Positions 1-7,451 of a stretch of 18,074 nucleotides of DNA are shown one piece after another. Position numbers and translations under genes: made by a program. Positions within the stretch are counted from its first letter, which is position 1, and each line of letters starts with the position of its first letter. The notes under the pieces are model-generated. The model did not search any database, had not been told where the DNA came from, and saw only the letters and a program-made list of their open reading frames with translations. The DNA is from MAG-120531 sp029242825 (GTDB lineage: Bacteria; Bacteroidota; Bacteroidia; Flavobacteriales; Flavobacteriaceae): contig JAQWTF010000080.1 of the NCBI GenBank assembly GCA_029242825.1, positions 1 to 18,074 on the forward strand, written 5' to 3'.

Positions 1-514
1 CGCAGATATTGTTTGTTTTGGAAAAGTAATTGGTGGTGGTTTGCCGGTAGGTGCTTTTGCAGCTAGGGCAGAAATAATGAATTATTTGGCACCAGACGGA
101 CCGGTGTATCAGGCAGGAACGCTGTCCGGAAATCCGCTGGCTATGAGTGCAGGTTTGGCTATGTTACAAGCGCTCTCAAAAGATAAAGCGGTATTCAAAC
201 GTTTGGCAGAAAAAACAGCCTATTTACATAAAGGGATAGAAGGCGTGCTACTCAAGCACCGTGTTCCCCATACGATCAATAGGCTGGGTTCCATGATTTC
301 TGTTCATTTTTGTGAGGCTGCTGTAACAGATTTTTCTTCTGCAGCTGCAGGCGACAATGAAATATTTAAAAAATACTTTCACGCTATGTTGGCACAAGGG
401 GTTTATTTGCCCCCTTCTGCTTATGAGAGTTATTTTTTAAATGACGCCTTGAGTTATGAAGATTTGGATTTTACCATTGCAGCATTGGAACGCATAGCGC
501 CTGAACTGTTATAG
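1..514 (+). CDS. hemL: Glutamate-1-semialdehyde 2,1-aminomutase, C-terminal part (5' truncated by window)
   Basis: HemL converts glutamate-1-semialdehyde to 5-aminolevulinate with pyridoxal phosphate, the second step of the C5 tetrapyrrole (heme) pathway in the cytosol. The window opens inside the gene; the first complete codon is at position 2 and 170 residues are visible. The motif FGKVIGGGLPVGAF holds the PLP-binding lysine (8th visible residue). It is followed by the family-typical segment YQAGTLSGNPLAMSAGLAML and a C-terminal small domain containing GVYLPPSAYE, as in class III aminotransferase-fold HemL. The usual family length is about 425-430 residues, so roughly 60% lies outside the window. 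Its TAG stop overlaps the TAA of the convergent gene at 509-1081 by 6 bp, and no terminator hairpin follows directly. The identification is secure from the active-site and C-terminal motifs; a related omega-aminotransferase is much less likely. Confidence 0.95.
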   Translation, partial: ADIVCFGKVIGGGLPVGAFAARAEIMNYLAPDGPVYQAGTLSGNPLAMSAGLAMLQALSKDKAVFKRLAEKTAYLHKGIEGVLLKHRVPHTINRLGSMISVHFCEAAVTDFSSAAAGDNEIFKKYFHAMLAQGVYLPPSAYESYFLNDALSYEDLDFTIAALERIAPELL

Positions 515-1081
515 GGATCTTCTATTTCCTTCTTGTGGCCTTCCTTTTCTATGGGAACCTTTTCCAAACTGTCCTTCTCTGAATTGGCCTTTTCCCTGAG
601 TTTCCCTGTGTAGTTTTTCCGTAAAATGATGGCTCCACTGCTCGTACTGTTGGTCATTTAGAATGGCTTTCATGGCAGATTTGTGTTCAATTTTTTGGTC
701 TAATCTGGCCAATTGACGGGTGAATCTTTGGGTTTCTTGGCCCTTATTTTCATCTTGATTTTGTGTTCTTTGAGCTATTTGACTATCCTTATGGCCTCTT
801 TTGTCTTGCCTTTCTTTGGCTTCAAGACGCATTAGTTGGGCAACCGCTTTTTGTTGTTTACTGTTTAAATCTAAGGCCAAAGTCATTTTCTTTGTCTGTA
901 GTTCTGCCCATTGCTCTGGAGACAATTCTGGTCTTCTTTCACCGTTTTCATGCCTATTTGGTCTAGCGCTTTCTTGAGTCATTCTTGGACCTCTTTCTGG
1001 CCTAGGCCTTTTTTCTTCTTGTGCTTGTAGGTTCACTGAAGCTGCTAAAGCAACCATCGATAATAAGATTGTTTTTTTCAT
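509..1081 (-). CDS. Small exported Gln/Arg/Lys-rich protein, DUF4890/Spy-like
   Basis: This is a 190-residue protein starting at the ATG at 1081. An upstream in-frame ATG at 1114 exists, but only the 1081 start puts a clean signal peptide at the N-terminus (MKKTILLSMVALAASVNLQAQ, with cleavage expected near AQ). The mature part is highly charged and predicted helical. It contains LSPEQWAELQTKKM, then LDLNSKQQKAVAQL, and later ILNDQQYEQWSHHF. This paired 'L(T/S)xEQ' and 'LNDQQYEQW' pattern is the signature of flavobacterial DUF4890 proteins, which resemble the periplasmic Spy/CpxP LTxxQ fold. The tail is a low-complexity Gly/Lys/Gln/Arg stretch. By analogy it may be a periplasmic stress or metal-associated helical protein, but its function is unknown. 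It overlaps hemL tail to tail. I found no TAnnTTTG element in the 113 bp before the upstream hairpin. Confidence 0.8.
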   Translation of the reverse strand: MKKTILLSMVALAASVNLQAQEEKRPRPERGPRMTQESARPNRHENGERRPELSPEQWAELQTKKMTLALDLNSKQQKAVAQLMRLEAKERQDKRGHKDSQIAQRTQNQDENKGQETQRFTRQLARLDQKIEHKSAMKAILNDQQYEQWSHHFTEKLHRETQGKGQFREGQFGKGSHRKGRPQEGNRRSL

Positions 1082-1194
1082 GTTGTTGAATTTTATTGTT
1101 TTTCCTATGACCATGTTTACTTACAATAGTTTAAAAAGTCTGTTGGGTTTGGGACTTATTTAACATTCTACTGGCTGATCTGTTAAAACGGAGC

Positions 1195-1230
1195 AAAAAA
1201 AAAGGGAGGCTTTCAGCCTCCCTTTTTAAA
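1195..1230 (-). terminator. Strong Rho-independent terminator of the metalloprotease gene, potentially bidirectional
   Basis: The inverted repeat GGGAGGCT / AGCCTCCC (1204-1211 and 1215-1222) has a 3-nt loop. It is flanked by nine A on the left (1195-1203) and five T on the right (1223-1227). Read on the minus strand it is a GC-rich hairpin followed by a U9 tract, 18 nt past the metalloprotease stop codon. Read on the plus strand it ends in U5 and could also stop read-through from hemL. Confidence 0.9.
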
Positions 1231-1247
1231 GAATTGGTTTGGTTGGA

Positions 1248-3746
1248 TTATTTAGGATCTAAGATGTCATTAATTCTAGCAATGGCATCTTGCATATGGT
1301 ATCTAGACATGGTATTAGCCGCATTAGCTAATCCATTTCTCAATTGTGCTCTAAGGGTCACTAATTCTCCCCTTACTACAGAGCGAATGTCTGATTGAGA
1401 CGTATTCACTGCAGTAGATTTCTGATACCCACCGTAGCTCGGTAATTTTCTCTGGCTGTCTGCAGTCATTAAATAAGCCAAACGGTCAATGTGTCCTTTT
1501 TGTAGGTTTCTTCTGTAAGTGTCTATAGCGCCACCGCTGTAAATCTCAGACCAGATACCTCTTCTGAGTTCTGACATCATTTGGGTTAAAGTATAGGCCT
1601 TAGACCCCATGGCTGTTTCATGTTCAATGAGTCTGGCCATTTTACCCAGACTAAGTACATTGTTTAACGTTCTTACTTGAACACCACGAACACGGTCTAC
1701 CGTTCCTGAGTACTCAATTTTATTAAAGATGTTTTGGTCTAACATCCACTCAGGTGTTTGAAACAATTCACGTTGTAAAAATTTCATAGCGTCCCGCTGA
1801 TGCGCCTTAGCTACTGGCGTATAAACAGCCCCTTCTTGCTCATAGGTTTTGTGGTTTTCATATACCCCACCAATGTTGTTAGACACATGACCCATATAGC
1901 GGTTAAATTGAGACAATACTTGCCCGTAAAGGGTTTCTAAATCATCGTAATTTTTTCCGTCTTCTGCCGTCCATTCGATTAGTTTAGGTACAATTCTTTG
2001 AAGGTTTTTAATCCCGTACATACTCGCTTTCATAGCATTGTCTCCCAAATCTTCTGTTTGAGAACTCGGATCTACCACGTCGCCCCCTTGTTGGCTTCCA
2101 AAGCGGTATAATGGGTCTCCATCATGGGCCATAATCCAGCTGTCAAGTACTGGTTTTTCCTCTTCTGCCGTTTTATCTAAGATAGGTCTGTATCCCCATT
2201 CTATAGCGTATTTGTCATAAATACCAATATTTGGCATAAGGGCTACGCCTTTATCTTCTGGTTGTGCCACATAGTTAAAACGGGCATAGTCCATAATGGA
2301 AGGCGCAGTACCGTATTTGCTGGTAAAACTTGCAGATCTTAAAGAATCTACAGGGTATGCAGCAGAACTTCCCATATTATGAGGAAGCCCTAAAGTATGG
2401 CCTACTTCATGAGAAGATACAAATTGTATTAAACGACCCATTACTTCATCTTTGAAAGCCACACCTTGTGCTTCTGGGTTAATAGCTGCAGTTTGAACAA
2501 AATACCAGTTGCGCAATAGGCTCATTGCATTGTGGTACCAGTTAATGTCAGATTCTAGGATCTCCCCACTTCTTGGATCACTTACATGAGGCCCGTTAGC
2601 ATTAGGAATAGGAGAAGCTAAGTAACGTACTACAGAATAACGAACGTCTTCTGGAGACCATTCTGGGTCTTCTTCAGGCGTTGGAGGATCCATCGCTATA
2701 ATGGCATTTTTAAAACCTGCAGCTTCAAAAGCCACTTGCCAGTCCTCGATTCCTTGTTTAATAAAAGGCACCCATTGTTTTGGCGTAGCCCTATCTACGT
2801 AATATATGATTGGTTTTTTTGGTTCTACCAATTCTCCTCTGTTAAACTTTTCTAGATCTTCCTCTTTAACTTCGAGTCTCCATCTGTCTAGAAACTTCAC
2901 TGTTTTACTCTCCTGAGCATCTAATCCATAGTCTACCTGATCTCTCTCTTGCCAACCAACGCGTTTGTCAAAATAGCGTCTCTTCATAGGTTCAGCAGGG
3001 AGTAATATCATGGAGTTATTAATCTCCACTGAGATAGATCCCAAGCTTGAATTAGAAGGAGGATTGCCCGCAAAATAAGTTTTCACGTGTCTAGCCTCAA
3101 TATTCATTGGGTAACTCTTAATCCCCTCTATAAAGCTTCTTTCAGAATCTAAACGAGAAGCTTTGTATCTTTTTTTGTATCTATCAGGCATACCCAATGC
3201 ACTTACATCTTTACTAAAAAGCGGGGTAACGTCTATGACAGTACTTGTAGCAATAGAATCTTTTCTATTAGATTTTACATCAAAGGAATACAATACCGGT
3301 TCAAAATTAGAATTCACAACCGCTTCTTTCACCGGAAGAGAATCTGCTGCCACCACCTCATGGCTAACCACTCTTAGGTACACTTTATTTCCCTTTTTTT
3401 CCCATCTCATGACTTGGGTGTTAATTTTTCCACCCCCAAAACCAATTCCTGACGCTGTTTTTGAAATTCTACTTACCATAAGCATTTCTCTACCTAATAG
3501 GCTGTCTGGTATCTCGTAGAAAAATTTGTCTTTGATCTGGTGCACGTCAAAAAGGCCTTTGTCTGTTTTTGCCTCTTTGGTAATAACCTTAGCGTAAGGC
3601 TGCGGTGCGTCTTTATCTATTTTTGGTTTAGCCTCTGTGGGCGCTTTTGCCTTGGCTTTTTTCTTGAAAAGCTGGGCTTCACTGTTGCTGATACTTCCAA
3701 TCACTAAGAGTGAAAACAACAGGTACTGAAGATTTTTTTTAATCAT
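1248..3746 (-). CDS. Exported zinc metalloprotease, met-zincin type (DUF5117/DUF5118-like N-terminal region)
   Basis: The protein has 832 residues, with a signal peptide of about 25 residues (MIKKNLQYLLFSLLVIGSISNSEAQ) and then a Lys/Ala-rich stretch (about 26-45). Residues ~50-310 resemble the DUF5118/DUF5117 N-terminal regions. The catalytic domain carries the zinc motif HEVGHTLGLPHN: His446, His450 and His456 are predicted ligands and Glu447 the catalytic base. A Met-turn-like SIMDY follows near residue 483. This HExxHxxGxxH plus Met-turn layout defines metzincins, and the length and order fit the 'met-zincin' (DUF4953-type) proteins common in Bacteroidota. No lipobox or T9SS-type C-terminal sorting domain is evident, so a periplasmic location is inferred. 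Substrate and physiological role are unknown. It has its own terminator downstream, and 162 bp separate it from the symporter gene upstream, so it is probably transcribed independently. I saw no TAnnTTTG match in that gap. Confidence 0.88.
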   Translation of the reverse strand: MIKKNLQYLLFSLLVIGSISNSEAQLFKKKAKAKAPTEAKPKIDKDAPQPYAKVITKEAKTDKGLFDVHQIKDKFFYEIPDSLLGREMLMVSRISKTASGIGFGGGKINTQVMRWEKKGNKVYLRVVSHEVVAADSLPVKEAVVNSNFEPVLYSFDVKSNRKDSIATSTVIDVTPLFSKDVSALGMPDRYKKRYKASRLDSERSFIEGIKSYPMNIEARHVKTYFAGNPPSNSSLGSISVEINNSMILLPAEPMKRRYFDKRVGWQERDQVDYGLDAQESKTVKFLDRWRLEVKEEDLEKFNRGELVEPKKPIIYYVDRATPKQWVPFIKQGIEDWQVAFEAAGFKNAIIAMDPPTPEEDPEWSPEDVRYSVVRYLASPIPNANGPHVSDPRSGEILESDINWYHNAMSLLRNWYFVQTAAINPEAQGVAFKDEVMGRLIQFVSSHEVGHTLGLPHNMGSSAAYPVDSLRSASFTSKYGTAPSIMDYARFNYVAQPEDKGVALMPNIGIYDKYAIEWGYRPILDKTAEEEKPVLDSWIMAHDGDPLYRFGSQQGGDVVDPSSQTEDLGDNAMKASMYGIKNLQRIVPKLIEWTAEDGKNYDDLETLYGQVLSQFNRYMGHVSNNIGGVYENHKTYEQEGAVYTPVAKAHQRDAMKFLQRELFQTPEWMLDQNIFNKIEYSGTVDRVRGVQVRTLNNVLSLGKMARLIEHETAMGSKAYTLTQMMSELRRGIWSEIYSGGAIDTYRRNLQKGHIDRLAYLMTADSQRKLPSYGGYQKSTAVNTSQSDIRSVVRGELVTLRAQLRNGLANAANTMSRYHMQDAIARINDILDPK

Positions 3747-3908
3747 TAAGTATGTTTTTTGATTTTTCAGCTTCTCAAATAACCGAAAAATTGTCCTAAA
3801 GAAATGTTAACAAAATCATAAGATGGTGCTTTTATAACATCAGGGACATTCTAAAATGTCATGATTTATTTAAATTCTCCAACGCCTATAGGATATCCAT
3901 CACTAAAG

Positions 3909-5339
3909 CTAAAAGAGTAATGGGATAATGTATTCAAATAGTCCAATGAGGATGAGTACAGCCACTATATTTAAAAGGACGCCCGCCTTAACCATATCCT
4001 TGACCTCTATAAAACCGCTGGCGAAGACAATGGCATTTGGAGGGGTCGCCATTGGGAGCATAAAAGCACAGCTGCTGGCCATTGTAACGGGAATAAGTAG
4101 GTATACCATAGGTATTCCAAGACCAATTGCTATTCCAGCTACTACAGGTGCCAACACAGCCACTAGGGCTACATTACTCATGAGTTCTGTCATAAATAAC
4201 ATGAGCAAAATTAGTAAACTGGCGGTAGCAGTAATACTAAAATTACCTGCTGCAATACTTTGAGAAACCTGATCTACAATTCCGGAAACAGACATCCCTT
4301 TGGCCAAAGCCAATCCGCCACCAAATAGTATTAAAATACCCCATGCCAACTTTTCAGTGTCTTTCCAATCCAGTATAAAGTCTCCTTTTTTAAGATTAAA
4401 AGGGACCGCAAATAAACTTATTGCGGCAAACATGCTGATCATAGTGTCTGACAATCCTAAGGATGGAAAAATACTGTTGATTAAGGTTCTAAAGATCCAA
4501 AGGGATACGGTCACTGCAAAAATGCCCAAGACCATCTTTTCCTTGGAACGGGTGGGGCCTAATTTTCTTAATTCTACTTGGATCACTTCTTTTGATGCGG
4601 AAAAATTCAATCCCTTACTTGGAAAAATGAGGTGAACTAGTGTAATGTAACTCAGACCAATCATAATGATTGAGAAGGGTAAGGCAAATACCATCCATTT
4701 TAAAAAGGAGATTTCTATTTGATATTCATTTTCTAGTAGTCCAATAAGAATAGAGTTTGGTGGTGTGCCTATCACAGTGGCAATACCACCTGCATTGGCT
4801 GAGAAAGCAATACCCAAAAGGACACTTACGGCAAAATTTCGGTCTTTTTTAGTAAACCCATCTATGTCGTGAATTAACAATTTAATCACAGACATGGCTA
4901 TAGGAAGCATGACTACTGTAGTGGCAGTATTACTAATCCACATACTCAAAGAAGCTGTGGCGATCATAAAACCAAGGACTACTTTGTTTGGTGTAGTGCC
5001 CGTAATACGAATAATGTTGAGTGCAATTCTTCTGTGGAGATTGACCTTTTCTAAGGCAAGCGCCATAACAAAACCACCAAAAAATAAAAAAATAATAGGA
5101 CTTCCATAATTATTTCCTACTTCTGCAATAGGCATAATGTCTAATAAGGGGAACAAGAGTAAAGGCAGCAGGGCAGTTACAGAAATGGAGACAGCCTCGG
5201 TGAGCCACCAGGTGACCATCCAAAGTGCTACGGCAATTACGGCATCTCCTTCCTTACTTAAAAACGGCTCAGGCCATAATATTATTAATAGGAAAAATAC
5301 AGGTCCCAAAAATAAGCCCACTATTTTGCTCTTACTCAT
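3909..5339 (-). CDS. SLC13/DASS-family sodium:anion (dicarboxylate-type) symporter
   Basis: This 476-residue inner-membrane protein has about a dozen hydrophobic segments, as in the divalent anion:sodium symporter (DASS) family. The two pseudo-symmetric halves each carry a Ser-Asn helix-hairpin motif: SNT at residues 136-138 (WISNTATTVVMLP) and SNV at 388-390 (TELMSNVALVAVLAP). Each half also has a downstream Pro-rich element, GTPPN (191-195) and ATPPNAIVFASG (431-442). In VcINDY-like structures these motifs bind Na+ and the carboxylate. The second motif is SNV rather than SNT, a variation I believe also occurs in some animal SLC13 members, so it does not by itself suggest loss of function. 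Likely substrates are C4-dicarboxylates or citrate; sulfate or phosphate cannot be excluded from sequence alone. It lies 112 bp downstream of lysS on the same strand. No neighbouring metabolic gene narrows the substrate. Confidence 0.9.
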   Translation of the reverse strand: MSKSKIVGLFLGPVFFLLIILWPEPFLSKEGDAVIAVALWMVTWWLTEAVSISVTALLPLLLFPLLDIMPIAEVGNNYGSPIIFLFFGGFVMALALEKVNLHRRIALNIIRITGTTPNKVVLGFMIATASLSMWISNTATTVVMLPIAMSVIKLLIHDIDGFTKKDRNFAVSVLLGIAFSANAGGIATVIGTPPNSILIGLLENEYQIEISFLKWMVFALPFSIIMIGLSYITLVHLIFPSKGLNFSASKEVIQVELRKLGPTRSKEKMVLGIFAVTVSLWIFRTLINSIFPSLGLSDTMISMFAAISLFAVPFNLKKGDFILDWKDTEKLAWGILILFGGGLALAKGMSVSGIVDQVSQSIAAGNFSITATASLLILLMLFMTELMSNVALVAVLAPVVAGIAIGLGIPMVYLLIPVTMASSCAFMLPMATPPNAIVFASGFIEVKDMVKAGVLLNIVAVLILIGLFEYIIPLLF

Positions 5340-5437
5340 CTTTAAAAATTTAGCCTAAGCTAGTTTTTTTATCTGTGATATAAAAGGCGCTTTGGTTAAA
5401 AGGGTGGTGAAAGTCCTAAGTTCAAAAATTCTAATGT

Positions 5438-5450
5438 TTCGTATTACGAA
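5438..5450. repeat. Short palindrome just downstream of lysS
   Basis: TTCGTATTACGAA is a perfect 13-bp inverted repeat centred one base pair beyond the lysS stop region. On the minus strand it lies immediately after the lysS TAG, and a short run of T follows about 11 nt later. It could be a weak terminator or a protein-binding site in the lysS-symporter gap; the stem is too short and AT-rich to call either. Confidence 0.3.
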
Positions 5451-5451
5451 T

Positions 5452-7146
5452 CTATGAATCTTTGAGGGCACAAGTAAGTGCATCGGCCACTTTGGCCACC
5501 ACAACCAACTGAAGTTTTGTGAGACCTTTAATAGCTTTGTCCCATGCTTTATTGCTCAATCCACTGGCATCTTTTAAGTCTGTTAAAGGCATAGGATTGT
5601 TTTTTTTCAATAGCTCCAGCACTATTTTTTCATTGTCTGAAAGTTCAACCGCTTTCTTTTCTGGACGCATTTGAGGGAAAAACAACACTTCTTGTATGGA
5701 AGCGTTATTGGTCATAAGCATAACCAATCTATCTATACCAATTCCAATCCCAGAGGTAGGAGGCATGCCGTATTCTAAGGCTCTAAGGAAGTCTTGGTCA
5801 ATAAACATAGCTTCGTCGTCTCCTTTTTCTGAAAGGGCTAATTGATCTTCAAAACGGGCTCTCTGGTCTATAGGGTCATTGAGCTCTGAATATGCGTTGG
5901 CCAATTCTTTTCCATTGACCATTAACTCAAATCGTTCTGTTAGGGCTGGGTTAGATCTGTGTTCTTTAGTGAGCGGACTCATTTCCTTTGGGTAATCCGT
6001 TATAAAAGTGGGTTGTACATAATGGTGTTCGCAACGTTCTCCGAATATTTCATCAATGAGTTTTCCAATACCCATACTTTCTGTGACTTCAATATCTAGA
6101 GATTTTGCTACCTCCGCTAACGCGTCTCTACTCAATCCAGCTACATCGTAACCAGTATGAATTTTTATGGCTTCAAGGATGGGCACTCTTGGGTAAGGTG
6201 CTTTGAATTCAATATCATTCTTGCCCACCGTGATTTTTGAGCTTCCATTAGATTCCAGTGCTATAGTCTCTAATAATTTCTCGGTAGTGTCCATCATCCA
6301 ATGGTAATCCTTATAGGCTACGTATAATTCCATCACAGTGAATTCTGGATTGTGGGTACGGTCCATTCCCTCATTCCTAAAGTCTTTTGAGAATTCATAC
6401 ACTCCGTCAAAGCCACCTACAATGAGCCTTTTGAGGTATAATTCGTTGGCTATCCTTAGATACAAGGGCATGTTGAGCGCATTGTGATGGGTAATAAAAG
6501 GCCTTGCAGAGGCTCCCCCTGGAATGGGTTGTAAAATCGGGGTTTCTACTTCTAAATAGCCTTTGTCATTAAAGAATTTTCTAATGCTATTGGTGATCTT
6601 TGTTCTCTTTATAAAGGTGTCTTTGACCTGAGGATTTACGATTAAATCTACATAACGCTGTCTGTATCTCAATTCAGGATCGTTGAATTCATCGTGCACT
6701 TTACCATCTGCGTCTACTTTTGGCAGCGGTAATGGCCTTAAAGCTTTGCTCAATAAGGTGAATTTTTTTACCATCACCGTTTTTTCTCCTACTTGGGTGG
6801 TAAAGAGGGTGCCTTCTATGCCTAGAATATCACCAAGGTCAATAAGCTTCTTAAACACTTCATTGTACTGTTGGCTTTCTGGAGTGGTGTCTATTTCATC
6901 TCTATTAAAGTATACTTGAATGCGACCTTCGCTGTCTTGAATTTCAGCAAAAGAGGCTTTCCCCTGTACCTTTTTTCGCATGAGCCTTCCAGAGACAATA
7001 AGCTGTTTTCCTTCTACATAGTTTTGTTCAATCTCTGTAGACATGGTATTTACAGGAAACAAAGCAGCCGGGTAGGGATTGATTCCTAAAGCTCTTAATT
7101 TGTGTAACTTCTCTCTTCTTACAATTTCTTGTTCTGTCAGTTGCAT
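5452..7146 (-). CDS. lysS: Lysyl-tRNA synthetase, class II, with C-terminal extension
   Basis: LysRS charges tRNA-Lys with lysine in the cytosol. This protein has 564 residues. The N-terminal OB-fold anticodon-binding domain spans about 45-135 (VSGRLMRKK; GRIQVYFNRDE). The class II catalytic core follows: RYRQRYVDLI (160-169), motif 2 in FRNEGMDRTHNPEFTVMELY (256-275), NGKELANAYSELNDP (411-425) and motif 3 in GIGIGIDRLVMLM (466-478). The usual bacterial end, FFPQMRP, falls at 489-495. About 70 further residues follow, and their predicted helix-helix-strand pattern (EKIVLELLKKNNPMPLTDLK...) suggests a winged-helix-like appendage; E. coli LysS, about 505 residues, lacks it. The gene is divergent from the Pmp3-like gene. 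A TATATTTG -7-type element lies on its strand at 7166-7173, about 20 bp before the ATG. Identification is secure; the role of the extension is unknown. Confidence 0.98.
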   Translation of the reverse strand: MQLTEQEIVRREKLHKLRALGINPYPAALFPVNTMSTEIEQNYVEGKQLIVSGRLMRKKVQGKASFAEIQDSEGRIQVYFNRDEIDTTPESQQYNEVFKKLIDLGDILGIEGTLFTTQVGEKTVMVKKFTLLSKALRPLPLPKVDADGKVHDEFNDPELRYRQRYVDLIVNPQVKDTFIKRTKITNSIRKFFNDKGYLEVETPILQPIPGGASARPFITHHNALNMPLYLRIANELYLKRLIVGGFDGVYEFSKDFRNEGMDRTHNPEFTVMELYVAYKDYHWMMDTTEKLLETIALESNGSSKITVGKNDIEFKAPYPRVPILEAIKIHTGYDVAGLSRDALAEVAKSLDIEVTESMGIGKLIDEIFGERCEHHYVQPTFITDYPKEMSPLTKEHRSNPALTERFELMVNGKELANAYSELNDPIDQRARFEDQLALSEKGDDEAMFIDQDFLRALEYGMPPTSGIGIGIDRLVMLMTNNASIQEVLFFPQMRPEKKAVELSDNEKIVLELLKKNNPMPLTDLKDASGLSNKAWDKAIKGLTKLQLVVVAKVADALTCALKDS

Positions 7147-7165
7147 AGGTGCGAATTATAAGGGG

Positions 7166-7173
7166 CAAATATA
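7166..7173 (-). promoter_or_regulatory. Bacteroidota -7 promoter element (TATATTTG) for lysS
   Basis: On the minus strand this reads TATATTTG, a full match to the TAnnTTTG consensus of the primary Bacteroidota sigma factor. It sits 19 nt upstream of the lysS ATG. I could not find a TTG -33 element at the usual 17-23 nt spacing, so this rests on the -7 box alone. Confidence 0.55.
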
Positions 7174-7263
7174 AGTACTTCGTATTAATTTATGGTTATG
7201 CATGTAACATTTGAGCTACTTTTACGTCATTTAAAAGAGTAATTATATATAAACGTAATACTG

Positions 7264-7422
7264 ATGAGTTTTTGGCGTGTTTTATTGGCCATTCTATTCC
7301 CGCCACTTTCAGTGATTGGAAAAGGTTGTGGGTCTATCTTAATTGTTTTTTTACTGACCCTTTGCGGTTGGGTTCCTGGGGTCATTGCCGCTTTGGTTAT
7401 TTTGAATAATCCCAATGACTAA
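7264..7422 (+). CDS. Pmp3/YqaE family small membrane protein (UPF0057)
   Basis: This is a 52-residue protein beginning MSFWRVLLAILFPPLSVIGK. It continues with GCGS, a second hydrophobic segment and the family hallmark LTLCGWVPGVIAALVIL. Two transmembrane helices with FPPL in the first and GW(V/I)PG in the second are diagnostic of the Pmp3/YqaE (UPF0057) proteolipids. Those are linked in yeast and plants to membrane potential and salt or cold tolerance; the bacterial role is poorly defined. The length is typical (about 50-60 residues). The start is the only in-frame ATG that yields the full first helix. The gene is divergent from lysS and ends 29 bp before lipB, so co-transcription with lipB is possible, although lipB has its own -7 element. 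A one-mismatch -7 box (TACTTTTA) lies at 7217-7224. Confidence 0.88.
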   Translation: MSFWRVLLAILFPPLSVIGKGCGSILIVFLLTLCGWVPGVIAALVILNNPND

Positions 7423-7439
7423 AACCGCTCTTGAAATAG

Positions 7440-7447
7440 TATCTTTG
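7440..7447 (+). promoter_or_regulatory. Bacteroidota -7 promoter element (TATCTTTG) immediately before lipB
   Basis: TATCTTTG is a perfect TAnnTTTG match and ends only 4 nt before the lipB ATG at 7452. If used, transcription would begin at or within a few bases of the start codon, giving a leaderless or nearly leaderless mRNA. No TTG -33 element is present at 17-23 nt spacing. Confidence 0.55.
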
Positions 7448-7451
7448 CTTC

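Noticed and set aside
763..966. 67-codon plus-strand open frame
   Set aside because: Antisense to the DUF4890-like gene; its hydrophobic look follows from the charged, Gln/Lys-rich codons on the other strand.
3163..3519. 118-codon plus-strand open frame
   Set aside because: Antisense to the metalloprotease, whose minus-strand frame is continuous and has a clear family match; composition looks like a shadow.
3845..3860. Inverted repeat GACATT-CTAA-AATGTC upstream of the metalloprotease
   Set aside because: The 6-bp AT-rich stem is not followed by a T tract on the minus strand, so it is not a credible terminator of the symporter gene; possible operator only, with no supporting evidence.
7227..7415. 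62-codon minus-strand open frame between lysS and lipB
   Set aside because: It covers the Pmp3/YqaE gene on the opposite strand; the plus-strand product has diagnostic helices and motifs and this one has none.
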